Positions 43,575-52,315 of a stretch of DNA of 64,000 nt are shown here, piece after piece. Location: positions 1 through 64,000 of the forward strand of contig JADFMN010000004.1 of the NCBI GenBank assembly GCA_022563855.1, read 5' to 3'. Within the stretch, counting starts at the first letter, position 1. The number at the start of each line of letters is the position of its first letter. Position numbers and translations under genes: made by a program. The stretch comes from Armatimonadota bacterium (GTDB taxonomy: Bacteria; Armatimonadota; Fimbriimonadia; Fimbriimonadales; Fimbriimonadaceae). Under the pieces are notes generated by a model. That model was not told the DNA's origin. It searched no databases and was given only the letters and a program-made list of their open reading frames with translations.

Positions 43575-43580
43575 TACAAT
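43575..43580 (+). promoter_or_regulatory. Putative -10 element, leaderless start
   Basis: TACAAT ends eight bases before the ATG at 43589 (five before the GTG at 43586). The context TATACAATGAAC repeats that ahead of ribF. No Shine-Dalgarno sequence is present. Confidence 0.45.
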
Positions 43581-43588
43581 GAACGGTG

Positions 43589-44068
43589 ATGGTTCGCAAA
43601 GTCTTGCTCGTCTCGTGTTTGGTTTTTGTCGCCGCGCTCGTCGGGATATTCTACGCGACTGCGCCAAGCGACGAAGAGTTGATCGAGCGGGCTCTAGAGG
43701 AGGCGATCGTTGCGAGCAAGGAAGGCAAGCCGGGAGGCGTGCTCGAGCATCTCAGCCGCTCGTTCGTCTACGACGGCCAGCCGGTCTTCGATTGGAGCAA
43801 GGTCTCGCAGTACATCAAGGTCGCCAAGCCGGTCTTAGAAGTCGATGCGAACCGACCGCAAATAGACGGAGATCAGGCCATCATCGTTGCCCATATTGAA
43901 TTCAAGATGGGGTTCCAGGCATTATCCTTCGATGAAAGCATCGACAACGTCGAAATCAGGTTCGGCAAGGAGTCTGGCACCAGATGGCTCATTTTCCCTT
44001 CGCCGCAGTGGAAAATTACCGAAGTCAGCACACCCGAATCAGGTGAACTCCCGTCTTTCGCACAGTAG
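43589..44068 (+). CDS. Membrane-anchored protein, possible NTF2-like fold
   Basis: A protein of 159 residues with an N-terminal signal anchor (VRKVLLVSCLVFVAALVGIFYA) and a soluble domain outside the cytoplasm. The pattern DEELIERALEEAIVASKEGKPGGVLEHLS with later strands (DQAIIVAHIEFKM, WLIFPSPQWKITEVS) looks like the SnoaL/NTF2-like cone fold, which serves as a binding domain in many proteins. The assignment is by pattern only. GTG 43586 is an alternative start. Confidence 0.55.
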   Translation: MVRKVLLVSCLVFVAALVGIFYATAPSDEELIERALEEAIVASKEGKPGGVLEHLSRSFVYDGQPVFDWSKVSQYIKVAKPVLEVDANRPQIDGDQAIIVAHIEFKMGFQALSFDESIDNVEIRFGKESGTRWLIFPSPQWKITEVSTPESGELPSFAQ

Positions 44069-44153
44069 GCAGCGTGGCATTTTTGCGGCAACGCGGTCAT
44101 AATGCCTTGAGCGACGGGGTTTCTCCCGAAGCAAGTCTAGCGGTGGATACGAC

Positions 44154-44375
44154 ATGAAAAAGATAATCAGCTTAATTGCATTGTGTGCTCTATTGGGAGC
44201 CAGCCTCGCCGGTTGCACGGGCAACGACGACACAGAGGGCACGGACAACGACACGACGACGACTGATGGCGGTGGCGACGACGACGCGGGTGGCGATGAC
44301 GACGCGGGTGGCGATGACGACGCGGGTGGCGACGACGACGATGGCGACGACGACGATGGCGACGACGACGACTAA
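44154..44375 (+). CDS. Small aspartate-rich lipoprotein
   Basis: A 73-residue precursor. The signal peptide ends in the lipobox LAGC (Cys21). The mature chain of 53 residues contains 26 Asp and is otherwise Gly, Ala and Thr. It consists of GGDDDA units and then GDDDD units. At DNA level a GGTGGCGAYGACGACGCG unit of 18 bp is repeated in tandem from 44271, followed by 15-bp units. The highly acidic tail may bind calcium or other cations at the cell surface. Repeat number probably varies between strains. Function is unknown. Confidence 0.65.
   Translation: MKKIISLIALCALLGASLAGCTGNDDTEGTDNDTTTTDGGGDDDAGGDDDAGGDDDAGGDDDDGDDDDGDDDD
44271..44372. repeat. Tandem 18-bp and 15-bp repeats in the Asp-rich gene
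   Basis: Three near-identical 18-bp units start at 44271, 44289 and 44307, a variant fourth at 44325, then two 15-bp units at 44343 and 44358. All are in frame and code for Gly/Asp/Ala. Length changes by slippage would keep the frame. Confidence 0.85.
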
Positions 44376-44402
44376 GAACTAGGGTTTAACGTACCGAGAT
44401 GT

Positions 44403-44440
44403 ACTCAGGCTCGCCGGAATCGGTGGGCCTGAGTCTGTTT
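44403..44440 (+). terminator. Rho-independent-type terminator after the Asp-rich gene
   Basis: ACTCAGGC (44403-44410) pairs perfectly with GCCTGAGT (44427-44434) and is followed by CTGTTTG. The loop can fold further (CGCC/GGTG). It lies between convergent genes and could serve both. Confidence 0.6.
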
Positions 44441-44462
44441 GTCGCGGCGCTGGGGCGATTCA

Positions 44463-44903
44463 CTAACTCTCTGCTCGGGCCTTGATCGCGGCCAAAACTC
44501 CGTCCATATTCTTGACGACGATGTTGTGAATCACCTTTTTAATCAACGGCCCGATGCCGGGAACGACGTATTCGTACTCGACGTCGCTGTCGAACCGCGT
44601 CCCGCAGTTCTCCTCCGTAAAGCGCCACGTACCCTCAAGTTTGTCGTAGTCGCCGCTGATCTGAGAAAACGTGCACTGGTGCGTGCTGTCGTTCCAAATA
44701 TCTTCCTGCCGCCATCGTATTTTGAGGCCGAATGTGGAGATGACGCCGACCCAATCGCTGACGACCCGGTCGCCATCTCTCTCGACAACGACCAGCGAAC
44801 TCACGTCGTCCATGTACTCCGGGAAGCTCTCATTGTCCTTGGCGATCGCGTAAACCGCCCCGATTAGCGCGTCGATCCACGTACTTGTTTCAACTGTGGG
44901 CAT
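44463..44903 (-). CDS. SRPBCC / START-like domain protein
   Basis: A 146-residue single-domain protein of the polyketide-cyclase/COQ10 type. It opens with helix-strand VYAIAKDNESFPEYMDDVSSLVVVERDG, a central strand pair (IDWVGVISTFGLKIRWRQEDIW in part), and a long C-terminal helix (IKKVIHNIVVKNMDGVLAAIK) that closes the hydrophobic cavity. Such proteins bind lipids or other hydrophobic ligands. The ligand is unknown. The gene stands alone, divergent from the M48 protease across a 153-bp gap holding no gene. Confidence 0.72.
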   Translation of the reverse strand: MPTVETSTWIDALIGAVYAIAKDNESFPEYMDDVSSLVVVERDGDRVVSDWVGVISTFGLKIRWRQEDIWNDSTHQCTFSQISGDYDKLEGTWRFTEENCGTRFDSDVEYEYVVPGIGPLIKKVIHNIVVKNMDGVLAAIKARAES

Positions 44904-45056
44904 TGCGGGAGCCTGATCGAAGGTTGCCTCCGAACGCCGAAAGTCTACCTGCCGACCGTGGACTGGCCCCGATTCGTCAGATCGCTTGACGGCAGGGGCC
45001 TTCTGGGCCCAAAATTGAACTCATTCAACAACTTCGACCGTTGAATATGTTGAGAG

Positions 45057-46289
45057 ATGTCTGGACTTAGATTCCATCTAGCATTGCTACTGCTGTCGCT
45101 GGCGACTTTGATCGCCGGCGGTTTTCAAGGTGCCAAATCTGAGCAGCAGGCCGAGCAGCAGGGTGAAGAGGCCCAAGAGCTTCCCCCGATCAAGGTCGAT
45201 GACCCGAGGCATCAGCGCGACATAGATTTCGACGTCGAAAGGGGGGCAGAGATCGCCGCTTGGATCAAGGAGAACTACGAGTTCACCGAGAACGAGGCGT
45301 ACATAGAGCGCGTAAGTCGCATCGGAGGCGAGCTAGGCAAGATAGCGCGTGAGAACCGGGTCGAGGCGACTTACGGCGACACTAGGCTGAATCCGTTCAA
45401 CTACCAGTTCTTCGTATTGAAGGGCGAGGAGGTCAACGCCTTCTCCGTGCCCGGCGGATACATCTACATCTACGAAGGTCTGATCGATTTCTCCGAGACC
45501 GATTCGGAGCTTGCCGGCGTCATTGCGCATGAGATCGCGCACGCATCGTTCCGGCATCTCAACGAGCTTCGCAAGGCTCAAAACAACTTGAGCCTTGCGA
45601 CGATCCCGGCGATAATCGCCGCGCTCTTCAGCAAGAGCCCCGACGCGGGAGCGATTATCATCGGCACTCAACTGTATACGCAAGGGATGATGAGCACGTG
45701 GAGCGTCCAGGCAGAGAAGTCTGCCGATTACGGCGGCATTCAGTACCTCGTTTTGAGCCGCTACAGTCCTCTGGGGGCGCTCACGTTCATGGAGCGGCTC
45801 GACTACCGCAGGAGATTCAAGCCCCAGATCAAATGGGGAATCTACGAAACGCACCCACCTTCCGATGAGCGTGCGAGAACCGTCCTGCAAAACCTCGCCT
45901 ATTACAACGTTCCTCTCAGAAGAAGCCTCGTTACGACATCGCTCCGCGCCGTTTCAAAGAAGTTAGATGATCGAACGGAATTATGGTTCGGAAGCCAACT
46001 GATTCACACGATGGGCGGACCGGATGCCGAGGAGCGCGCCGACAGAGCCGTCGCTAAGCTGAACACGTTTTACGACGCCGTGCCTGCACTGTTCGAACTT
46101 TCGCTTCGCAACGGTTCCGATATTTACGGCATGAATCGAAAACTGTTCTCGGTCACCGAGGCAGACGCATGGGCAGTCGATCTCAGCACTGAGGAGGTGG
46201 TTGGCATTGCTCGCAGCGCCATGAAGAAGTCCGTGTTCAACCTCGCTTACCGAATGTGGCCGGCGCGGCGACGCGCGTTAGCGCGGTAA
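45057..46289 (+). CDS. M48 family metalloprotease
   Basis: A 410-residue exported zinc protease of the BepA/LoiP-like group. A signal peptide comes first (residues about 1-22), then a Gln/Glu-rich spacer. The zinc motif is His158-Glu159-x-x-His162 in GVIAHEIAHASFRH, and the third ligand lies probably in EKSADYGG. The family motif VNAFSVPGGYIYIYEGL precedes it. It likely acts in envelope protein quality control. The 3' end overlaps the ceramidase-like gene by 53 bp tail to tail. Confidence 0.88.
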   Translation: MSGLRFHLALLLLSLATLIAGGFQGAKSEQQAEQQGEEAQELPPIKVDDPRHQRDIDFDVERGAEIAAWIKENYEFTENEAYIERVSRIGGELGKIARENRVEATYGDTRLNPFNYQFFVLKGEEVNAFSVPGGYIYIYEGLIDFSETDSELAGVIAHEIAHASFRHLNELRKAQNNLSLATIPAIIAALFSKSPDAGAIIIGTQLYTQGMMSTWSVQAEKSADYGGIQYLVLSRYSPLGALTFMERLDYRRRFKPQIKWGIYETHPPSDERARTVLQNLAYYNVPLRRSLVTTSLRAVSKKLDDRTELWFGSQLIHTMGGPDAEERADRAVAKLNTFYDAVPALFELSLRNGSDIYGMNRKLFSVTEADAWAVDLSTEEVVGIARSAMKKSVFNLAYRMWPARRRALAR

Positions 46290-47475
46290 CGCAGGCCTTC
46301 GCGGACTCAAGTACTCGCAGTCCAGTCTCGCGACCGTGAAAAGACATCGTCGCCTCGTATCCGCCGCGGTCATAGTCCTCCGGCTCTAGAACGTAGCCGA
46401 TCCATCCATTCACATGGCTGACGACAACGCAATGTGGAAAACCTAAGGATTGCGCGAAAACTTGCACTTTGCGCCCCAAAGAGCTCGTCGGCTCGCCCGG
46501 AATTCCAACCAGCAGCAGCCCCCCGATCGACACGGCCACAACCTCAGCCTCCTCCGGCGCAAATCGGCTCACTAGAACCTGATCAAGGGGGCTGGGCGCC
46601 CCGAACTCCTCTGCGAAATCAGGGTGTGGGGTAGACGAATCCAGCTCGATCGGCACTCTCGATACGGCCAACTTCGATGTACCGCTCATTACGTGAACCA
46701 CTTGAGCCTTGATCCGTGCCTCTTGAAAGTTTCCCACAAGGCGCTCCAGGTTTTCCACACCGCTCTCGGCGAGCTGTGCAGGGGACACGTCGCCTATCGC
46801 CCCAGGCAAGACCAGGCCGCCCGAGGCCTCCGACAGCGCACCCGGCCAGTCGCCGGACAGTTTCAAAAAGGACTCGTCCAGAACAGTCGCATGTGCGGAG
46901 AACACCGTTAGCAAAGGCCGCCCGTCAGCCATCAGCCAGGTCGCGGCCTTGTCCGGAACTGCGCCCTCCCTCCTTGCGCGATTTGCATCGACGTCCGCCA
47001 CCAACACGGAGATCGGATCAGACCGATACGGCCCGTCTAGCACACCGTTGACCCCCTCGGCGATGCGAGATGCATACCACTTTAGCCACTTCTCCTTATA
47101 CGAAGCGATGCCTGGTACTCGAAACGTCATTCGGCTGTTCAGCATCTGGCTGTCGGGCGCACTGTGCGTGTGAGTCGCGACGAGCATCAGCTCGACGTCT
47201 TTCGGCAACTGCTGCTGCACGGCGAGATAGAGGCTCTCGGGGATCGTGAGCATCTCGGCAGAGACGATTGCGATAACGGTCGTGCCCTGTCGCAAAACGA
47301 GAATTCGAGCAAACAGGCGCTGATCGCTCGGCTCGAAAACGGCGTCGTTGCGTGCGGTGTAGCCCCCCAGCGCCAACGGCGTGTCCGGCGTGATGTCAAC
47401 CTGGCCAGCGCTGTACTGGATTGCTCCGGAGAGAGCTAGTCCGCAGATCAAGGCAGCAAACATGCAACAGGTCAA
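46237..47475 (-). CDS. Neutral/alkaline ceramidase-like protein
   Basis: A 412-residue exported protein. A signal peptide (CCMFAALICGLALSGAIQYSA) is followed by the start typical of the neutral ceramidase N-terminal domain (VDITPDTPLALGGY). The metal-site segment is ATHTHSAPDSQML, and there are later matches (LPGAIGDVSPAQL, VVSHVNGWIGYVLEPEDYDRGGYE). Full-length ceramidases have an extra C-terminal domain that is absent here. Related short proteins are common in Planctomycetes and neighbours, and the true substrate is uncertain. Confidence 0.78.
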   Translation of the reverse strand: MTCCMFAALICGLALSGAIQYSAGQVDITPDTPLALGGYTARNDAVFEPSDQRLFARILVLRQGTTVIAIVSAEMLTIPESLYLAVQQQLPKDVELMLVATHTHSAPDSQMLNSRMTFRVPGIASYKEKWLKWYASRIAEGVNGVLDGPYRSDPISVLVADVDANRARREGAVPDKAATWLMADGRPLLTVFSAHATVLDESFLKLSGDWPGALSEASGGLVLPGAIGDVSPAQLAESGVENLERLVGNFQEARIKAQVVHVMSGTSKLAVSRVPIELDSSTPHPDFAEEFGAPSPLDQVLVSRFAPEEAEVVAVSIGGLLLVGIPGEPTSSLGRKVQVFAQSLGFPHCVVVSHVNGWIGYVLEPEDYDRGGYEATMSFHGRETGLRVLESAKACVTALTRVAAPATFGKRG

Positions 47476-47506
47476 CGGTACCCCTATATGAATCCAGACC
47501 GTCTGC

Positions 47507-47512
47507 TAAAAT
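47507..47512 (+). promoter_or_regulatory. Extended -10 element, probable leaderless start
   Basis: TAAAAT preceded by TGC (extended -10, TCTGCTAAAATGGA) ends seven bases before the ATG at 47520. Almost the same string (TCTGCTAGAATGGA) stands at 50605-50618 ahead of the Gly-rich protein gene. Confidence 0.5.
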
Positions 47513-49058
47513 GGACGCGATGCGATTCGCGGTCAAGCTGACCTCAGACACGTTCGAAGCGGAACCGGGAGTCGCCTGTCCTGCCAGTTTCGAGGTCACG
47601 AACACCGGCCCTACTGCGCTGAGTTTCATTGTCACGGTTCGCGGCATCGACCCGCAGTGGGTGACGTCGAGCGAATTGACGTTCGAGCTGGCACCGGGCG
47701 AATCTAGCGTTGAAAGGGTGTTTTTGAAGCCAGCCAGAGAGCCCGAGAGCCTTGCAGCCGCGTACCCCTTCGAGATCGTGATCGCGACGAAGGACTCCGC
47801 TGAGAGCGATCGACTCCAGTGCTGTCTCAACGTCAAGCCGTTTCACAACATCAGCGTCGATATCCAGCCTAGGCGAGCCGTTGTCACGCCATTCAAAAGA
47901 ACGGCCGGCGTCTCGGCGACGGTCGTCAATTTGGGCAACGTCGAGCAAACCATCCAATTCCACGCAAGCGACAACGACGACCTGTTCGCGTTCGACATTG
48001 CGGATCAGCAGGTGACGATCGCGCCTGGCCAGCAGAAGGCGGTCGCGATCGAGGTCACGGCAAAGCGAAGGGCGCTGCTGGCTAATCCACGCCTGCAACC
48101 GTTTACCGTGACGTGCAGAAGCGCCACTAATCGCGCAGTGTCGGCAAGTTCGCAGGCAATGGTCGAACAGCGAGCCCTGATCACCCCTGGCTATCTCGCC
48201 CTTGGCGCGCTGATCTTCATTCTGCTGGCTGCGTGGGCCGCGTTCATGCCTAAGGCGCCTGTCGTGGATAACGTCACGGTCGCCCCTACGCGACCGATGC
48301 TGCTCGACACTGTGACGATCCGCTGGTCCGTGTCAAACGCGAAGTCGGTCAAGCTCGTCATTGGCGACGATGTCATCAACGACCTTGCGCCGCAAGGAGA
48401 GCGAAATTTCATCGCTGAAAACAGCGGTCCGCTCGACATCGCCGTAACTGCATTCCGCGGTAAGCGCGCTAGCACGGCTGTCACGCGGAGGATTTTTGTA
48501 GTTGAGCCTGTGCTCCCTCCCGACCCAGTTATCGAAGTATTCCGAATTGAGCCAGCGGAACTCGTTGTCGGCGATATGTTCCAGATCACATACAAGTTTA
48601 ACGACGCCGTCACTGAGGCAAAGCTCTCGCCAGGCGGCATCGTCCTGGATCCTGAGCTCGAAGGCATCAGATTAACGGCAGATCTTGCAGGCGTCTTCGA
48701 ATACAAGATCGTCGCGCGGAACTCAGCTGGGCAGACCGTCGAGCGACGGCAAATGGTGATCGTCATTGCAGGTAGCAGGGCTAAAATCGTCACGTTCCGA
48801 GCAGAGCCGGCGGTCGTCGATCGCTTGGGCGGCCGGGTCACGATCACTTGGCAATTGACCAATGCAGAACGAGCGGAGTTAAGGTTCGAGGACCAGATGA
48901 TTCTGCTCGCGATGGAAGGTCAGTTGGACTTCCCGGTCAATCGGGAGACGACGTTCAAGCTGATCGGCTACGATAACGAGGGACTAACGATTGAGCGCGA
49001 GATCGTCGTTTCGATCAAGCCGGAAGATCCGCCGACGTTGCCTCCTTGGCCGAACTAA
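47511..49058 (+). CDS. Membrane protein with Ig-like domains on both sides of one helix
   Basis: About 515 residues. There is no signal peptide. Residues 5-220 form two Ig/NEW3-like beta domains (ASFEVTNTGPTALSFIVTV; VNLGNVEQTIQFHASDND). A single helix at about 227-246 (YLALGALIFILLAAWAAFM) is followed by three further Ig-like repeats, each opening as VDNVTVAPTRPMLLDTVTIRWSV, IEVFRIEPAELVVGDMFQI or IVTFRAEPAVVDRLGG. ATG 47511 or ATG 47520 is the start; the latter fits a leaderless message. Function is unknown, perhaps adhesion or protein scaffolding. It sits five bases before purH. Confidence 0.65.
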   Translation: MDAMRFAVKLTSDTFEAEPGVACPASFEVTNTGPTALSFIVTVRGIDPQWVTSSELTFELAPGESSVERVFLKPAREPESLAAAYPFEIVIATKDSAESDRLQCCLNVKPFHNISVDIQPRRAVVTPFKRTAGVSATVVNLGNVEQTIQFHASDNDDLFAFDIADQQVTIAPGQQKAVAIEVTAKRRALLANPRLQPFTVTCRSATNRAVSASSQAMVEQRALITPGYLALGALIFILLAAWAAFMPKAPVVDNVTVAPTRPMLLDTVTIRWSVSNAKSVKLVIGDDVINDLAPQGERNFIAENSGPLDIAVTAFRGKRASTAVTRRIFVVEPVLPPDPVIEVFRIEPAELVVGDMFQITYKFNDAVTEAKLSPGGIVLDPELEGIRLTADLAGVFEYKIVARNSAGQTVERRQMVIVIAGSRAKIVTFRAEPAVVDRLGGRVTITWQLTNAERAELRFEDQMILLAMEGQLDFPVNRETTFKLIGYDNEGLTIEREIVVSIKPEDPPTLPPWPN

Positions 49059-49063
49059 ACACA

Positions 49064-50596
49064 ATGTCGCGTGCGCTCATTTCAGTCACTGACAAAACAG
49101 GAATTGCCGAATTCGCCCGAGCCCTCGCAGACATAGGATTCGAAATTGTCAGCACGGGCGGCACAGCCGAGGCCATCCGCAATGCGGGCATGCAGGTCAC
49201 CGACGTTTCACAAGTGACAGGGTTCGCCGAAATGCTCGGCGGCCGGGTCAAGACGCTGCATCCCATGATTCACGCAGGGCTCCTCGGAGATCGCGCCAAA
49301 GAGGATCACGTCAGGCAAATGGCCGACGCGGGCATCGCAGGGTTTGATCTCTTGTGCGTGAACCTCTATGAATTTGAGCGCACCGTAACTGGCCCGCACA
49401 AATTCGAAGACGCGTTGGAGTCGATCGATATCGGCGGACCTGCGATGATACGTTCGGCGGCCAAGAACTGTTCCAACGTCACCGTCGTCGTCGATCCGGC
49501 TGACTACGACTCGGTCGTTTCGCACCTAGCGTCCAACACAATTGCGGACTTGAGGCAGTCGCTCGCCGCAAAAGCGTTTCGTCAAACGGCGTACTACGAT
49601 GCGATGATCGCGCGGTATATGACCGAAGCGGCAGGCGACGGTCCGTTCACCGAGACAGTAACGATCGGCTTGGCAAAGCGCCAGACGATGCGGTACGGCG
49701 AGAACCCGCACCAGACTGCCGCGCTCTACGCCGACCCGCTCCTGCCAGGAGGAATCACGGCTGCGAAACAACTGTGGGGCAAGGAGCTGAGCTACAACAA
49801 CGTCCTCGATTCCGACGCGGCCTGGGAACTCGTCTGCGATCTTGCTCCGGGCTCCTGCGCGATCATCAAGCACGGGAACCCGTGCGGAGCGGCGTCGGCA
49901 TCCAGCCCTGCTGCCAGCTTTGTGCTAGCAAAGAAGTCCGACCCGGTCTCGGCATTCGGCGGAGTGGCCGCGTTTCACGGCACGATCGAGGGCGAAGCGG
50001 CGGCTGCCATGACCGAGAAGGGCAACTTCCTCGAGGTCGTCATCGCCGAAGCGTTCACCGCAGAGGCTCTTGAGCTGTTCAAGAACCGTTCGGGATGGGG
50101 GCAGCGCGTCAGGCTGCTCGAAGCCTCGATCGCTCCCGACTCCACCTACCTGGAGACGAGGTCGATCCGCGGGGGCGCGCTGCGCCAAACGTCTGATGAG
50201 GACCCCGGAGACGAGTGGCGGTTCGTGACGGAATCTGGGCCATCTGAGGCCCTCACGGCTGCGCTGCGCTTCGCTTGGCGGATCATTCCGCACGTCAAGT
50301 CCAACGCCATCGTCGTGTGCAATGAGAATCGACTCTTGGGCATCGGCGCTGGCCAAATGAATCGGGTTCAATCGGTGCGCCTAGCGCTCGAACAGGCAGG
50401 TACTGGGGCCGCAGGCGCGGTGCTGGCCAGCGACGCCTTCTTCCCGTTTCCAGACAGCGTCGAAACGGCCGCCGAAGCTGGAATTGCCGCGATCGTGCAG
50501 CCTGGAGGCAGCAAGAACGACGATAAAGTCATTGCGGCGGCGACAAAGTTTTGTATCCCTATGGCCTTTACCGGCGTCAGACACTTCAGACACTAG
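49064..50596 (+). CDS. purH: Bifunctional AICAR formyltransferase / IMP cyclohydrolase
   Basis: The last two steps of purine synthesis in one protein of about 510 residues. The N-terminal MGS-like cyclohydrolase domain has ALISVTDKTGIAEFARAL, STGGTAEAIR and GGRVKTLHPMIHAGLL. The C-terminal transformylase has LRYGENPHQ-type MRYGENPHQTAAL, and KHGNPCGAA with the catalytic Lys-His. ATG 49064 is chosen because MSRALISVTDKTG is the conserved start; an upstream TTG at 49046 lies inside the previous gene. Confidence 0.96.
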   Translation: MSRALISVTDKTGIAEFARALADIGFEIVSTGGTAEAIRNAGMQVTDVSQVTGFAEMLGGRVKTLHPMIHAGLLGDRAKEDHVRQMADAGIAGFDLLCVNLYEFERTVTGPHKFEDALESIDIGGPAMIRSAAKNCSNVTVVVDPADYDSVVSHLASNTIADLRQSLAAKAFRQTAYYDAMIARYMTEAAGDGPFTETVTIGLAKRQTMRYGENPHQTAALYADPLLPGGITAAKQLWGKELSYNNVLDSDAAWELVCDLAPGSCAIIKHGNPCGAASASSPAASFVLAKKSDPVSAFGGVAAFHGTIEGEAAAAMTEKGNFLEVVIAEAFTAEALELFKNRSGWGQRVRLLEASIAPDSTYLETRSIRGGALRQTSDEDPGDEWRFVTESGPSEALTAALRFAWRIIPHVKSNAIVVCNENRLLGIGAGQMNRVQSVRLALEQAGTGAAGAVLASDAFFPFPDSVETAAEAGIAAIVQPGGSKNDDKVIAAATKFCIPMAFTGVRHFRH

Positions 50597-50608
50597 GGTC
50601 AAATCTGC

Positions 50609-50614
50609 TAGAAT
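50609..50614 (+). promoter_or_regulatory. Extended -10 element of the Gly-rich protein gene
   Basis: TAGAAT preceded by TGC, in the context TCTGCTAGAATGGA. A Shine-Dalgarno AGGAGA follows at 50627-50632, six bases before the TTG start. Confidence 0.4.
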
Positions 50615-50638
50615 GGAGCCCCTGGTAGGAGATTAATC

Positions 50639-50977
50639 TTGAAGAATCAGAATGATTTTATTTGGGCTGGCGCATTTCTATTCGTCGCCATTATCGTGGG
50701 CCTAATCTTCTTGTTGAAGACCCGTAAGCCGGACCTCCCGCCAGCAGTGCCGACGATAGTAACCGAGGATGCTCAGATTCAGGAAGCCAGCGTCGTCTAC
50801 GGCAACAGTCTGCCAGGCGGCGGCGGTGACTCCAGCGGCGGTGCCGGTAGCTCGGTCGGATTGGCGGCAGGCGGCGGCTCATTGGATCCGTCAGGCGGCT
50901 TTGCCGCTCCGTCCGGAAATGTCGGCGGAAGCAGCGGGGAAAGAGTCGGGCGGCCGAGTATGGGTGTCAGCCGGTAA
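50639..50977 (+). CDS. Small membrane-anchored Gly/Ser-rich protein
   Basis: A 112-residue protein starting at TTG, chosen because AGGAGA precedes it with a six-base spacer. One N-terminal helix (FIWAGAFLFVAIIVGLIFLL) and a Lys/Arg stop-transfer are followed by a low-complexity Gly/Ser/Ala tail with no visible fold. I recognise no family. It lies between purH and mreB and appears to have its own promoter. Confidence 0.6.
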   Translation: MKNQNDFIWAGAFLFVAIIVGLIFLLKTRKPDLPPAVPTIVTEDAQIQEASVVYGNSLPGGGGDSSGGAGSSVGLAAGGGSLDPSGGFAAPSGNVGGSSGERVGRPSMGVSR

Positions 50978-51040
50978 CCCTGCGGCGCCATTTAGCGGTT
51001 ACAGCCCGCCACCGGCTTCTGCGGTGCGCCCCTACAGGTC

Positions 51041-51059
51041 CCAGCTGCCCCGCAGCTGG
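51041..51059 (+). terminator. Strong hairpin in the purH-mreB gap
   Basis: CCAGCTGC (51041-51048) and GCAGCTGG (51052-51059) form a perfect 8-bp stem with a three-base loop, followed by CTTCTAATC. The gap 50978-51241 (264 bp) otherwise holds no gene; a TTGACC near 51179 may be part of the mreB promoter. Confidence 0.45.
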
Positions 51060-51241
51060 CTTCTAATCGCCCGTCGTAACGCGTCTGATTCCTTGTCGAC
51101 GGTTCAGATCGTTTGCTCGTCTGCGAATGTTGGAAGCAGTTTCGGTAACTGATCTCCGACCGCGACTGGTAACCTTGTTGACCTTCCGATCGATAAGCGG
51201 ATTACAACGGCTCGATTCGGTAGTGCGGAAAACTGATTTGG

Positions 51242-52315
51242 ATGGCGAACAATCGTCAGAAGCCCCTCATAGCCAGGATTATTGACAAGTTCACCCTCGA
51301 CGTAGGCATCGACTTGGGTACGGCCAACACGGTCGTCTTCATAGGCGGTCGGGGGATACAGATTCGTCAGCCGAGCGTAGTCGCCGTCAACAGAGACACC
51401 GGCAAGGTGTTGAAGGTGGGCGAAGAGGCGAAGAGAATGCTCGGGCGAACTCCAGCGAGCATCGTCGCGATTCGACCGCTCAAAGACGGCGTCATCGCGG
51501 ACTACGATCAAACCTTGGCGATGATCAAGGAGTTTCTGCACATGGCGCGCGTAATTCGCGGCGGGATCATTCTGCGCCAGACAGTTGTGGTCGGCATTCC
51601 GAGCGGAGTGACGGAGGTCGAGCGCGACGCCGTGCTCGATGCCTGCCACAAGGCTGGCGCGCACAAAGCGTATTGCATAGAAGAACCGATGGCCGCGGCG
51701 ATCGGAGCAGGACTGCCGGTCGGTGAGCCGGTGGGCTCCATGATCATCGATGTCGGCGGGGGCACGACCGAGGTCGCGGTCATCTCCCTCGGGGGGATCG
51801 TCCATTCGAGGTCGATTCGGATCGCAGGCGATGAAATCGATGAAGCGATCAGCGCATATGTGCGCCGCGCCTACAACCTTTTCATTGGCGAGCGCACGGC
51901 AGAGGCGATCAAGATAACAATAGGCAGCGCGTTTCCGATCGATGAGGAGCTGACTATGAACGTCAGAGGTCGCGATCTCGTCACAGGTCTGCCGCGCGAG
52001 GCGGAGTTGACGAGCGAGACGATCCGAGTGGCCATTCAAGAACCGCTCAGGGAGATCGTAGAGGCCGTCAAGCTGACTCTTGAAGCCACACCTCCCGAGC
52101 TTGCCGCCGACTGCATGAACAGCGGCATCTATCTCGCTGGCGGTGGAGCGCTGCTGCGCGGCCTGGATCATTTGATCGCAGCCGAGACCGGTGTCCAAGT
52201 CCACATCGCAAAAGACCCTTTGAGTTGCGTCGCCTTTGGAACCGGTCGAATGCTCGACCTTGTACACGAGGATCCGGCTATTCGCCGGATGTTGGAGCGA
52301 GCATCAAGAACCTAA
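51242..52315 (+). CDS. mreB: Rod-shape-determining protein MreB
   Basis: A 357-residue bacterial actin. Phosphate-binding loops are GIDLGTANTVVFI and IIDVGGGTTEVAVISLGG, with the adenosine motif GIYLAGGGALLRGLD. MreB filaments guide cell-wall synthesis in rod-shaped cells. First gene of mreBCD; its stop overlaps the probable mreC start. Confidence 0.97.
   Translation: MANNRQKPLIARIIDKFTLDVGIDLGTANTVVFIGGRGIQIRQPSVVAVNRDTGKVLKVGEEAKRMLGRTPASIVAIRPLKDGVIADYDQTLAMIKEFLHMARVIRGGIILRQTVVVGIPSGVTEVERDAVLDACHKAGAHKAYCIEEPMAAAIGAGLPVGEPVGSMIIDVGGGTTEVAVISLGGIVHSRSIRIAGDEIDEAISAYVRRAYNLFIGERTAEAIKITIGSAFPIDEELTMNVRGRDLVTGLPREAELTSETIRVAIQEPLREIVEAVKLTLEATPPELAADCMNSGIYLAGGGALLRGLDHLIAAETGVQVHIAKDPLSCVAFGTGRMLDLVHEDPAIRRMLERASRT

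Noticed and set aside
44271-44372. Tandem repeats as a CRISPR array
   Set aside because: No spacers; units are contiguous and in frame within a lipoprotein gene.
51104-52267. Long minus-strand frame opposite mreB (387 codons)
   Set aside because: It mirrors the codon pattern of mreB, is rich in His/Arg/Asp, and has no domain or ribosome-binding site. It is a shadow frame.
52225-52302. TTG start for mreC at 52225
   Set aside because: It would translate the conserved mreB 3' end out of frame, and it has no Shine-Dalgarno.
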